Origin: Epichloe hybrida
Lineage: Eukaryota > Ascomycota > Sordariomycetes > Hypocreales > Clavicipitaceae
DNA length: 64,000 bases
Assembly: GCA_019022495.1 (NCBI GenBank)
Contig: JAFEKR010000047.1
Coordinates: forward strand, 62,001-126,000
Reading direction: 5' to 3'
Shown here one piece after another: positions 26,801 to 37,244 of this stretch (position 1 is its first letter; the number at the start of each line of letters is the position of its first letter). The position numbers and the translations under genes were made by a program. The notes beneath the pieces were generated by a model that did no database searches, had not been told where the DNA came from, and saw only the letters and a program-made list of their open reading frames with translations.

Positions 26801-29800
26801 AACCCCATCCCCATCATCCAACACCCGTGGCGGGAACATCGGACCACATCCAAATCCCTCACGCAGTGCGAGGTCGAAAGCAACCCCGTCCGTGTCCGGC
26901 CCAACTGAAATCCTGCTTTTCAACGCAGTCTCGCGAGCAATAGGCTGTAATGGTTGAATAACTGCTCGTCGCAACCACAACCACAACCGCAACCACAACC
27001 ACAGGCAAAGATGTATGTTTATTTGCTGCAAAGGCGAACGGCAACCGTGTATTGATGGAGCTGGGGAAAAATGCCTCCAGTTCTGCAAACTGCAAACTGC
27101 CCCGGGCGGTCATGTGTTATGTATTGGTCTCGATCCATCATCAGTTCCACTGCATAATGTACCCCATGTCTCGCAGGTGTCACCAGACTCTGGACAGCAA
27201 TGGCTGCTTGCTGCATTGATGGTGAGCACTGAGGGGTTTTTTTTTTACTTTTGCAATCCCTTGCTGTCAAGCAGGCAGGCTTTCTTTCTGACGCTTGCCG
27301 ACTGACGTCAAGCATGGCCTGCAATAATGTATAGAAGTCTGACAGACAGAATGATACTGCCAAGCGTCGACAACGTGGAAGGCGAAAAAAAAAAAAAAAA
27401 AGAATAGCGACAAGCGATGGGGGATCCAAAAAAAAAAAATTTGCGCGTAATTCTCAAGATTGACCTTCTCCCGGTCTCCAACTCGACAAGATCTTGAATC
27501 CGAAACCAGGCCATGCACGCACCCAATCTGACAGCCGATGCGGCTCAACCTTAAATGTCACAAGATTAGCAACCTCCTAGCCTCCCCAGACTTTACCAGA
27601 TTAAGCATCTCGCCCGTCATGCGACCCTGGTGCTTAAAACCATGTGTGCCTCGACCCGTCCGTCCTATGCCGGTCGGCTCGAGCGAGAATCGCCGAGTTA
27701 CGTCCTATCTCCTTGGGGCTGGTAACCCGGTGGGCAGTTCAGCCGAAGAAGAAGAGAGTCTGGCAAATCTGGTACTCCCGAGCCCGTAGTGTCTGGTCTG
27801 CAGAGCATCTCCTCACATCCATGGTAGTTCATCTCACCAAGTCCAGTCGCTGATCGCTCTCACTCGCCATAAATCATATTGCATCAGAAGTCTGCCTTAT
27901 TCTCCACGTCGTTTGCCGCGCAATTCACCCAATCCCGCTCCCGCTGACGCACATGTACGTACATATCGCCTATGCAACGTCGTGTGGCGAAAGGGAAAGG
28001 GGGGGAATAGAAAGTAGGTTGAACACCAAGGGGGTGGACATGAATGACCGACCACCAAGCCCGTAGCCTGCGGATGGACAAATCCACCCGAGCCTGTTCA
28101 CGTTACATGCGGCGAGTGGCTAGCCATGCATCCGCATATGCAAGCAACCACGACGGGCAGGTTCAAAGGTTGAATTCCGAGTTGCTCATGATTCCACCGT
28201 TTGTGCAACGTGTACTTCTGCTCCGCCCGGCCAAGTGTCCGACTAAACTTGGCAGTGCCTTTGAACATTAACGTGAAATCGTGCAAAAAGAATACGCCGA
28301 GGTCTGCGCTGCAAGCTTGTCCGTACTTTCACTTGTGTCAGCTTTCCCCTTCCGAATCGCGTCGTCGCTTGATATTTTGTTTTCCTCAGCGCCGCTATTT
28401 CTGCCGTATTTCCCTAGTCTCGTCCGTTTGATCTTCAATATGCCACCAACCAAGTTGTCAAAGGAGCCGAGGTTAAAGACCTTGCGGGGCAATACCCAGC
28501 AGTGCGGTGCGTTGGTAACGATGATGGCGGTGCTGGCTTCGCGGACGTACCAGAACGTCCAAAGAATTCTGTCTGGGCGCGCGAAACAATTGTACCAGTT
28601 CAATAAAGAAGCCAGAATCTACCAAGCCCTGTTCAGCTGCAACTTCTTCTTTTCCTCCTGATTTCTCTTCTCTTTCGAGCGAGGAGGCCGTGTGAACTTG
28701 CCACAAAGATGCCGAGACCGAGAATTCCGCCAAGGGTTGCTTTCCTTTCAACTTGTTGGTAAATATGGCGAGTATATTTTGTCGTCGGTAAATGCGGATA
28801 ACGTACTGCTTCCACGGTAGCTGAGAGACTGAAGCAACTTGGGGCGTAGGCACTCCCAACATGAGTGAAGGCGTATGACAACATCAAATATCCTTGTGAC
28901 GTTGTACATCCGGCTGCAAAGAGACATCATTTCGTCAGTAACAATCGCTTCCGGGACCACTTGAACGATGAACATACGCGTGTTTCCTACGAACACTCGG
29001 AAGTAGTTTACAACGTGTCGGCACCAGAAACCGAGGGTGAAGATTTCGGTTAGCAGCAATCCTACCAGCACATGTATCCAAGCAACAGCTTTACCAAAAG
29101 CCGCCGCCTCTTCAACCCGGATCTGCATCCCAAAGTCAGTCAGCTCAACTGATGGACGGATTTGAGCATCCTCGCATTCACTCACGTCAGCTTTAGGATG
29201 GACTCCTCAATCGGGAAGTGTTCTTATGGCTGCTGGCCGCCCTCATCCGCCGTAAATTGTAGGTAGGGAAATGGTGACTGGAAAAGAAAGTCGCCGGGAA
29301 GAGGGGGCGTCTCACAAATGACCTTGCACTTGCGAACAAGGCTGGGCTGGGCTGGGCTTGTCCTGTCACCTTGTGTAGCCTGAGATGCTTCAAACAAGAT
29401 GCTACTAATACCAGGGCGTCCCCGAAGCAACTCTTCCTGATAGTTTCATCATGTTCTTGCGTGACGACCATTGGCTATGATGCCCTGGCTTGTTTGTTGT
29501 GGTTGCTGACACACGGCGCTAGCTGGCAAGGATTCTTTCCCCATGTCAAGTATGTACGCGCAGCAGCATGCTTTCGAGGTGAACGATGGCAGGTTGGATT
29601 GAGTCTTGAGAGAGCGGAGCGTAAGAATCCCTTGGAGTAAGACGCCTTGGAGCAAGACGGCTAGGAAAACGGCCCGTCATAGTCTGGAAATTGAACCATC
29701 GTGGGGGCACAGAAGAAGAAAAGCAACACGTGGGTGGATCTGATTCGAAGCATGTGCTTGACTCGCTTGACCAATGACGGCCCCGCCCCGCTATTGGTCC

Positions 29801-30661
29801 AGGCTCATTCATCATGGGTCGCATTCGGGATGGGGGAATGGGAATGGCGACATGGGACATGCTTCATTGCTCCTCGATTTGCCAGGCCTGGATTCCGAGA
29901 CCTTTCGATCCGTGCCGTTCCAGGGGCCGCCGTTCCAGGGGTCTGGGGATGGCGCTATACACATTCCAGGCATCGCGATCCCTAGCTTCTGGGATTTTCC
30001 CCTCCCTTGTTCGCGGTGTCAGACAGAGATTCAGTACTCCGTACTCCGTGTCCACTGACGCAGAGGTTTTCGAGACGTGGGCGTACGTAGGAATTAATGC
30101 TGTATGCAGGTGTCGCACGCACCGACCAGGAGGCATTGCCGGCGTGGCAACTTGGGGACTGGGATTGGGTGCAACCGGCTGCACCCCTTCGCATCCTCTG
30201 AATCCTGATCTCCGAGTTTGTCCTGAAACATTGCCATGGCACCTGCATCGTCAACTTCGGCTGCCGCCGGTGAGGCTTGTCAAGACTCGAGAGCTGACAG
30301 ACAACTTTTTGTACATGAATGTCCCTCTGGCTCTTCGTCTTGTTCAGTCCTACCATGGGAAAAGTGGTGGATTTACACCTCATAATAGCTTGTAACAGCT
30401 TATAACGGCTCATCATATATAAATGCGCCAAGCATTATGCGCGGAATCTTGCTTGATTCTGCTTGGTCGAGGCAGGCGGCCCTGGTCCTGTTCACCCGAC
30501 TCAACAACCATCATCCATCTATCTGAACACTAGGGTATCGATTTGACTACGTTGCCGACACAAAACAACATAGCCCCCCCCCCCCTTTCCCAAAGAAAGA
30601 ACGAACCAAAGATGTGTGAGAATAAGAACAATGCGCCGTTGATTTCCCAATGCAGGACTCG
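20804..30661. other. Nearly 10 kb without a supportable gene
   Basis: Normal GC content, no RIP signature, yet no open frame with a recognisable domain or plausible splice chain on either strand. Simple repeats: a CAAAG/GTAAA pentamer tract at 21,051-21,121, a TTGCCTAC octamer repeated about four times at 21,763-21,795, GGGTCA-like units near 22,915-22,940, a T run at 24,325-24,342, (GT)n near 24,515-24,530 and several A runs. TACTCCGTA motifs occur at 25,834-25,842 and 30,035-30,043. It may carry non-coding transcripts, lineage-specific small proteins or decayed genes, but the sequence alone does not show which. Confidence 0.55.
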
Positions 30662-32938
30662 TTACAATTCATCCTCGAGGCCATATTCGGCATCCATTGC
30701 TCCATCGTCATCGTCATCGTCGTAACCCCCGCCAAATTCCTCGCCTTGGCCGCCGTGCTCCTCTTGCTCTCCATATTCTTCTTCCTCTTCCTCCTCATCT
30801 TGCTCTTGCCCCCCCTTTTCCCCGGCCACGCTCTCCTCCGGCTCTTCGTCGTCGTTGTCAGCACCGAGAGTACTACCCGCCACACTGGTTTTGCGACTCG
30901 TTGCTGCTGACCCAAGACCGCCGGCATTGGGAATGTCAAAAATGCTGCGAATGGCATCGTAATTGATTCGCTTGGACCACGCTCGGTCCTTTGCGACGTT
31001 GATGGCAGCTTCGGCGGCAGAACTGGCAGGGCTGGTCTGGCCCTCGCCCATTCGTGCTCGCTTCCTGCGGCGACGCGTTTGCTTTGGTCGATCGGCTTCC
31101 ATCTTTTTGCGGAAGACTTTTTCCTGGTGCTGACGAAGCCAGTCTTTGTTTTGGTTCACCCAGATGAGTTCTTTGATGCGAGCCTCGTCGGGTGACAAGA
31201 GGCAGTTGATGACCTCAGGATCGTCGGCAAATTCATCTTCGGTTACATCCGCGGCCATGGACACTGCCTTGCTAGGCTTTTGTTGACGCGCCCAGTGGGA
31301 ATGGATCCTTGCCCGCTGCTCGGCGTTGGAATAGGCGAGGGCGTGTTCGTACGTGAGAGGGTCGTTGAAGATTTCCTCAATCTGGCCCTCTAGCTCTGCT
31401 TCGTCCTTCTCCCACTCGTCGTTGACTGGAAGCTGAGGTCTTTCGCGCTCTTTCCCCTTGCCGCTGCGCTGCTGACCCCCGACTCCTCTCTCTTCTTCCT
31501 GCTCCTGATCCAACTCCTCATCAAGGGCGTCCCCGAATTCTTGGGCCAGCTTTTCCAAGTCATCGTTCCCCTCCTCGATCTCCTCACCATGTTCGTTGGT
31601 CCTGATGCTCGGCAAGTTCTCTGGGATCTGTGACGGCAGTGGCGGAATGATGAAACCATCGGCATCCCGGCGGAACTTGATGGGCGGGGCTTTGGACAAG
31701 TCGGCGCCGCCCTCTGTCATCCTGCGTTGACGCGACCCTGTGGGGACGCCGAGAGTGGTGGTGGCCTCTGGTCCGTCTTCGGCATTCCCTGCCGCACTCC
31801 GCTTCCTCTTTTGTGATTCATCGTCGGCATTCTTTCTGTATTCGTCCGACTGGCGGTAAAATGAAGGCGGATCGTGAGAGCTCTCCAGAAAGTCCTGTTT
31901 GAGGAAGTCCTCCACGGACATTTGACTTGACTCCGTGACGTTGAATTCTTGGAGACGGTTCTGGATCGTGTGATTGGTGACTTTGACGATATAAACTACC
32001 TCGCGAACCGTTCGCCGAAAATTGTGCATTCGAGCAGCCATCAGGAGACAGGCGCCGCAGATGCCTGATGGACGGCGGCCCATGACCATCCAATCTCTGC
32101 TCATGCGCTTGACAAGGCGAACTGCATCCTCGGCGACCTTGGCCGTGTCTTGATGAAACTCCATCTTGGTGGCAAAACGCCAAATTAGATCTTCAGGATA
32201 TACCGGAATCAGTCCGTCGTTGCCAATGGGCACAACCTCGTTGAGCTTTTTGAAGATGCGCCCCAGCTTGAATACGTTTAGCTGTACAAGGTCTGCCAGG
32301 TCAATCAACATGACCTTGCACGGTGGCTCTGCTCGACAAGCAGCATAGAGACAGACGGCGGCGACACTGGCAAGCGTTCTTCCTTGAACAAAGTTGGCGC
32401 CCGAAGCCAGTTTGAAGACTTGGGTTCCAGCAGTGACGAGGCTTTCACCGATATTGAGATGCTGTGCGTATCCTTGCATGAGGCCGCGTGCCTCTCGAAT
32501 GCTCTTTTCTCGGTCCTCCGTGCCGCCAACTCGTCTGAAGCCAGGACCCATGCTCCTGACGCCGGCTTGGTCCGCGCCAATAAACGAACCCTGGACCATG
32601 GCGGCACCCGATGAAGTTTCACCGAACTGGACTTCGGCGACAATGTTGCTATCATCAGCCACACGACCACAGGTCCGACAAGTACCGTCGACGACATTGG
32701 GTTTGGGACAAGCCTTGTTGGGACATTGTTGTCGAGCTGGTGCGGCAACAAAGCCGTTTCGGTTTGCTGACGAAGAGGCTAACGACTGTGATTGTGATTG
32801 TGCGGCCGCTTGTGCTTGGCGGCGTTCTTCCCTCTCCCTCATTGCCCGAATGGCATTTGGTCGAGCAAACCGAGATTTGGCAGGGCCAGCGCCGGCACCG
32901 GCACTAGCCTTTCTATTGGGGTTCAACAATGAAGACAT
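30662..32938 (-). CDS. brf1: TFIIIB subunit Brf1 (RNA polymerase III initiation factor)
   Basis: With TBP and Bdp1 it forms TFIIIB, which recruits RNA polymerase III to tRNA and 5S genes in the nucleus. One uninterrupted exon of 758 residues. Seen: a zinc ribbon with Cys at 72, 77, 87 and 90; two cyclin folds at about 140-225 and 235-325 (the first holds GRTLASVAAVCLYAACR, the second RRPSGICGACLLMAARMH); and the Brf1 TBP-binding block from about 573 (PEVINCLLSPDEARIKE, then NKDWLRQHQEK) to about 670. The first 70 residues are a Gln/Ser/Ala-rich extension before the ribbon. The C-terminus is extremely acidic with runs of Glu and Asp. Promoter is shared with the divergent DUF1349 gene, 467 bp away. 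Confidence 0.97.
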   Translation of the reverse strand: MSSLLNPNRKASAGAGAGPAKSRFARPNAIRAMREREERRQAQAAAQSQSQSLASSSANRNGFVAAPARQQCPNKACPKPNVVDGTCRTCGRVADDSNIVAEVQFGETSSGAAMVQGSFIGADQAGVRSMGPGFRRVGGTEDREKSIREARGLMQGYAQHLNIGESLVTAGTQVFKLASGANFVQGRTLASVAAVCLYAACRAEPPCKVMLIDLADLVQLNVFKLGRIFKKLNEVVPIGNDGLIPVYPEDLIWRFATKMEFHQDTAKVAEDAVRLVKRMSRDWMVMGRRPSGICGACLLMAARMHNFRRTVREVVYIVKVTNHTIQNRLQEFNVTESSQMSVEDFLKQDFLESSHDPPSFYRQSDEYRKNADDESQKRKRSAAGNAEDGPEATTTLGVPTGSRQRRMTEGGADLSKAPPIKFRRDADGFIIPPLPSQIPENLPSIRTNEHGEEIEEGNDDLEKLAQEFGDALDEELDQEQEEERGVGGQQRSGKGKERERPQLPVNDEWEKDEAELEGQIEEIFNDPLTYEHALAYSNAEQRARIHSHWARQQKPSKAVSMAADVTEDEFADDPEVINCLLSPDEARIKELIWVNQNKDWLRQHQEKVFRKKMEADRPKQTRRRRKRARMGEGQTSPASSAAEAAINVAKDRAWSKRINYDAIRSIFDIPNAGGLGSAATSRKTSVAGSTLGADNDDEEPEESVAGEKGGQEQDEEEEEEEYGEQEEHGGQGEEFGGGYDDDDDDGAMDAEYGLEDEL

Positions 32939-33405
32939 TTCCGAGGAAGTGAATTGGGTAGCTGGACAGATGCTGCGCGCTGCGATGAGTCTTGCGGTTC
33001 GTCACGGCGAAACACACGAAAAACAAACCAGATGAGCAGCAAAAATACCCAACGAGAGGCAGCTGCCTTCCGGGAAAGCTAGAGCAATTTCAATGCATGC
33101 GATTGAGCAAAGGGATGGCAATAAGTTGCTCTGGGTATTTCTCACGCTGGGAGTTGAGGATGGTGGGAAAAATTCTCTGCGCCCCCCCGCGCTTTGTTGG
33201 GGGTGCAAGTCGGATGGTCGAGTGGAGTGGGCGAGGCACATATGGACATGGAAGCACCAGACAGCTCCTGCGTGTTCGAGGCGCCGCGCTGCCCCAAAAA
33301 AAAAAGCCACTCAAACCAAGTCCCCGTTTATCGTTTATCGTGCGGGGTATTATTGTTGCAACTGTCATGATCCAAAATCCAGGAATTGTAAATACATCAC
33401 GCAAC
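32939..33405. promoter_or_regulatory. Divergent intergenic region brf1 / DUF1349 gene
   Basis: 467 bp between two start codons pointing away from each other, so it must hold both promoters. No specific site can be named; one A run near 33,297. Confidence 0.5.
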
Positions 33406-34095
33406 ATGCAGACCCCGCTCACCTTTGCGGCTGACCCAAACACCGACATTTGGAAGAAGCCACCCACCCACGATGTATTCTCAGGTAGGTTTGCGCACAC
33501 AGTCAGCCTGGCAAGCTGTACATGGCGATTCTACAGAATCCTCCTGGGCAGGCAACTTCAATTGTATGCAGCCCTTCAAATTTGCTAAATTCGTCGTCGG
33601 CCAGCTCCCCATCGCCTCCACTCCAAGGGCCCGTCTCTCAAATTCGTCTCTGCCACGTTGACCTTCATCGCCACCTACACACGTCAGTTCGACCAAGCTG
33701 GCATACTGCTCACCTACACCAAGGACTCGGACCGCAAGTGGATCAAGTCGGGCGTCGAGCTCTTCAACGATGCGCCCCGCCTCTCCACAGTCTGTACGGA
33801 CATGTACTCCGACTGGAGTGTGTCTGATGCCCCCCGCGGAGACGAGATCCGCACCGGATGCAAGCCCGTGAACATTACAGTAGAGCGCATGGACGATGAG
33901 CTGGGCACGAGTCTGTGGGTCTACCACGTCGATGGCAGCGAGAAGACGCCGCTGAGAGAAATCACCTGGCCGTTTGGAACAGCAGGAGAGGGATGGGAGC
34001 TCGAGGTCTCAGCCGCCGTTGCGAGGCCGTACAAGGAGACGAAGGATAAAATGGAGGCCACGTTCCAGAGCTTCGATGTCACATGGAAGAATTGA
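33406..34095 (+). CDS. DUF1349 family protein
   Basis: Function not established for this family; the fold is a concanavalin-like beta sandwich, so a carbohydrate-related role is possible. Two exons, 33406-33484 and 33605-34095, joined in frame (GTAGGT donor, CAG acceptor) to 189 residues. Exon 1 encodes MQTPLTFAADPNTDIWKKPP, the usual family opening, and exon 2 continues with FVSATLTFIATYTRQFDQAG, GVE and the C-terminal WELEVSAAVARP block. No signal peptide, so probably cytosolic. It is convergent with the monooxygenase gene, whose stop is only about 150 bp away across a 37-base T run. Confidence 0.88.
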
Positions 34096-34117
34096 AAATC
34101 GGTTCATGACACATGAA

Positions 34118-34121
<4 letters not shown>

Positions 34122-34158
<37 letters not shown>
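34122..34158. repeat. 37-base T homopolymer
   Basis: An unbroken T run between the stop codons of the DUF1349 gene (plus) and the monooxygenase gene (minus). On the minus strand it is a 37-base A run that begins 86 nt after the monooxygenase stop codon. It is the longest homopolymer in the window. Confidence 0.95.
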
Positions 34159-34160
<2 letters not shown>

Positions 34161-34244
34161 CTTACTGCAAGAGCGGGACAAGCCGTGCTCCCACGAAACG
34201 CGCGTCCATAAACTCTGCTTCAATCCTGCAACATTCTCTATTCT

Positions 34245-35786
34245 CTACTCAATCACCAAGCCCGTCTTCATATCGCCCCATTTCGCGGCCCAAAAGTCGG
34301 CCATGTAATGAGATCGCCGTCGCCACTGCCCCGATCCTCCCTGGGGAAACATTTCACACATGTGCTCGAGATAGGTGGAGGACAGGCTGAACATGGGCCG
34401 ACGCTGCATCTTCTCGCTGTCCTCGGCACCCAGATATGGCGTGGCAGTCGACGCTCCTTGCTTCTCGAGTTGGCGCATCAGGCGAATGAGGACCTTGGCA
34501 GCACAATCCGCCCCCAACGTCCATGCGGCGTTCTCGTACCCGAACGAAAAGACTAGATTCGGCAGGTCCTGCAGCATGCTTGCTTTCCAGGCAATTTTCT
34601 GCGTCGGGTCTACGCTCACGCCATCCACGGAGAAGCGAATATTGCCCCCGAACCTGAGCCGGATCCCCGTTGCTGCAACAATGACATCCGCGGGCACTTC
34701 TTGGCCCGAGACCAGCTTGATGCTGTTCCCGGTGACCGTCTCGATGTGGTCCGTCACGACACTTGCTTTGCCCGAGCGGAGGGACCGGAAGAAGTCTCCG
34801 TCCATGGTCATGCACATGCGCTGTTCCCAGGGGTCGTATCGTGGCTTGAAATGCTTCTCCCAGGACACGTCGCTCGGAAGCTGCCTGGCCGTCAGGAAGC
34901 CCAAGATGAGCCTCGCCAGGCGGGGAAAATACTTGCACATGCCGACGAGGATGTAGCCCTGGATCAGCCACCTGTACCGGTTGACCTGGCGGGAGATGCG
35001 CGCGGGCAGCACGGTCGCGATGACGGAGGCGATCTTGCCGTGTCGAGAGACGGGGAAGAACCAGGTTGGACTGCGCTGCACCATGGTGACGTGCTTGACT
35101 CGCTCGGCCACGGCCGGCAGGATGGAAATGGCCGCAGCTCCGCTCCCGATAATGACCATTTCCTTGTTGGAGTAGTCGTACTCTTGCTGCCAGAACTGCG
35201 GCCGGATCAAGTCTCCCTCGAAACGATGGAGACCAGGGATGACTGCGTGCAGAGGCTGTTCATAGTCGTAGTATCCGGTGCCGAGGAAGATGAACCGGCT
35301 GCGGAGGACCTTGAGCTCGTGGCCTTGTTGGGCGCCGGCTTGCTGCCGCTGGTCATTGCTGTGAACCTGCACAGTGATTTCCCAGCATCTCCCCTCCCGA
35401 GTCCAGTTGGCCGAGACTGCTCTGTGCCGATACCGAATATGCTCGTCAATGCCAGCCATTTCGGCGGACTCAGCCATGTAGTTCTTGATCTCGTCACCCA
35501 TGGCGAGCGTCGACGTTTTGGACCATGGGTTCCAGGCGAAGCTGAATGTGAAGACGTCCGAGTCGGACCTGATGCCCGGATATCGCCAGAGATCCCATGT
35601 GCCCCCCAATGTGTCTCGCCCCTCGAGAATCGTGTACGTCGTCTTTGGCACATTCTGCTGGATGCGATACGCGGCGTTGATGCCCGAGATTCCTGCACCG
35701 ACAACAACGACATCAAAGTCAAGCTCTGCCGGGCACGCACCAGACATTTTGTCCTCCATTCGATCCCGGGGCAAGTCGCCTATCAT
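34245..35786 (-). CDS. Flavin-containing Baeyer-Villiger-type monooxygenase (EthA-like)
   Basis: Predicted FAD- and NADPH-dependent oxygenase acting on ketones or heteroatoms; substrate unknown. A single exon of 513 residues. Seen: FAD-binding GAGISG (30-35), the GGTWDLWRYPG segment (61-71), the second dinucleotide loop GSGAAA (214-219), the ATGIRLRF motif, and DGDFFRSLRSGKASVVTD as in bacterial EthA-like enzymes. The Baeyer-Villiger fingerprint F-x-G-x3-H-x3-W/Y is present as F189-G191-W199, but the His position is Arg195, a notable departure. There are no introns, and an A-run lies 86 nt past the stop on the sense strand. It is divergent from the UstYa-like gene, 1.46 kb upstream. Confidence 0.9.
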   Translation of the reverse strand: MIGDLPRDRMEDKMSGACPAELDFDVVVVGAGISGINAAYRIQQNVPKTTYTILEGRDTLGGTWDLWRYPGIRSDSDVFTFSFAWNPWSKTSTLAMGDEIKNYMAESAEMAGIDEHIRYRHRAVSANWTREGRCWEITVQVHSNDQRQQAGAQQGHELKVLRSRFIFLGTGYYDYEQPLHAVIPGLHRFEGDLIRPQFWQQEYDYSNKEMVIIGSGAAAISILPAVAERVKHVTMVQRSPTWFFPVSRHGKIASVIATVLPARISRQVNRYRWLIQGYILVGMCKYFPRLARLILGFLTARQLPSDVSWEKHFKPRYDPWEQRMCMTMDGDFFRSLRSGKASVVTDHIETVTGNSIKLVSGQEVPADVIVAATGIRLRFGGNIRFSVDGVSVDPTQKIAWKASMLQDLPNLVFSFGYENAAWTLGADCAAKVLIRLMRQLEKQGASTATPYLGAEDSEKMQRRPMFSLSSTYLEHMCEMFPQGGSGQWRRRSHYMADFWAAKWGDMKTGLVIE

Positions 35787-37244
35787 GTTCCGTCAGGAAG
35801 TCGTGAGTCGTTCGTGACTGGGTGCACCGAATCTATGATAGAGCAGGCAGAAGTTGACGGGGATTTTTTTTTTAGGGAAAAAAAAAAAAAAAAAAGCGAC
35901 ACGAACCGAAAGGATTCAAGTCGGCGAATTAAAGGCGTCGGACCGACTGAGCACGGCATCCAATGATTCATTCACTTTCTGTCTGTCGATCCTGGGCTAC
36001 GCAGTTGATTGCTACCATGGTTGTATCCCGACCATGCCCCGATGCATCTACACCCGAATGAGGACGGAAAATCCACGCCGTTTCACCACAACCTGCGACA
36101 AAATATCCCTTCTAAGCCACGACTTGGGGCTTCCTTGACGGCGCATGCAGCATGCAGCGTGTTCACATGTGCCTCCCCCCCCCGGGCCCCCATCGTAGCT
36201 GAAATGCAAGTCGAATGATGTGTCGTCCCTCCGGCAATACCAAGTGCTTACTACGGACGGTCGCCCAAGCCACACCGCAACGGTTTGATGACTGAGATTT
36301 TTCGGCATCGTGTTTGCCGTCCGCGGCGTTTTTTTTTTTTTGTATCCACTTGCCGCCAATACCCTTTTCTTCATACGTGTCAAGATTCCTGCCTGTATCC
36401 AGAAGGCGCCAGATGGGAAGCGAGGCAAAGGAGAAATCGGAGTTAATACTATTCCATGCACGTCTTTTGTTGTACATACTACGTTACGCTCTCCGCTTTC
36501 AGATGATCAGGCATAATGAGTGATACGCTAAACCCTCTTTGGCGAGCTTATACTCCGCTGCAGGAATAAGCCGGACACTTGCACGGGGGGAATTGAGCCA
36601 ATTAGCTATTCGCAGGGAAATAAGGGAGACAGGGCCCAGGATTAAAGGTTACCTTTTACGGAGTATGTACGGAGTACAATGTATGGAAATAAATGTCCCC
36701 TGTGTATTTTCTAATACTAAGAGGACTTTATAGCTAATCACAGCTCGTAGGAGGAACGAAAAACTAGGGATTGTAAATCCAGGCGCCAGTAAAGTCCATG
36801 TCCATCCATCATTCAGGCAATACTCAGTGTACATAAGCAAGTCTGCTCTCATGCTCATGCGGCAAGAACAAGACGCTCTCTTTCCGTGGTCCGTCCCTCT
36901 TTGATCCGGCCGCAGACCTCTTCCTTCTTAAGAAAATCTTCTCTAGTCATCGCACTTCCACTTCGACGAGGAGCCAGCCGCAACTCGGCCAATTCGTCCT
37001 TCCTCCCTTTTAGACCCCGACAACCAGGCGATGGAGCAAAAAAAAAAAAAAACCCAGGCAAAGCAGCCGCTGACCGGAATGCATTTGCAATCCCCCCCCC
37101 CCCCCCCCAAGGGCCAAGACAAGACAACCCGCGCGCGCCGTCAAAGGATAATCCCGAGCATCTTCTACATTTATCCATCACCAACAACAGGAAAAAAAAA
37201 AAAAAAAAAACCCTTCGTGACGTGACGTTGGGGAAAAGTCTGCC
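35787..37244. promoter_or_regulatory. Divergent intergenic region monooxygenase / UstYa-like gene
   Basis: 1.46 kb between diverging starts; holds both promoters. Two overlapping-spaced TACGGAGTA motifs at 36,657-36,665 and 36,668-36,676, an 18-base A run near 35,879, and A and C runs before the UstYa-like start. No small peptide with repeated cores and Kex2 sites was found here. Confidence 0.5.

Noticed and set aside
26337..27088. Opposed frames of 206 (plus) and 175 (minus) codons
   Set aside because: Mutually overlapping, low complexity at the ends, no family signal on either strand.
28268..29185. Small frames on both strands, the best on minus 28,748-29,185
   Set aside because: Some hydrophobic pattern but no domain, start context or splice chain; kept only as a candidate in the gene-desert finding.
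29814..30431. Frames of 193 (plus) and 149 (minus) codons
   Set aside because: Overlap each other, no family, interrupted by near-repeats such as CATTCCAGG.
34701..35966. Plus-strand frame of 421 codons
   Set aside because: Antisense shadow of the monooxygenase gene, whose sense strand has unmistakable FAD motifs.
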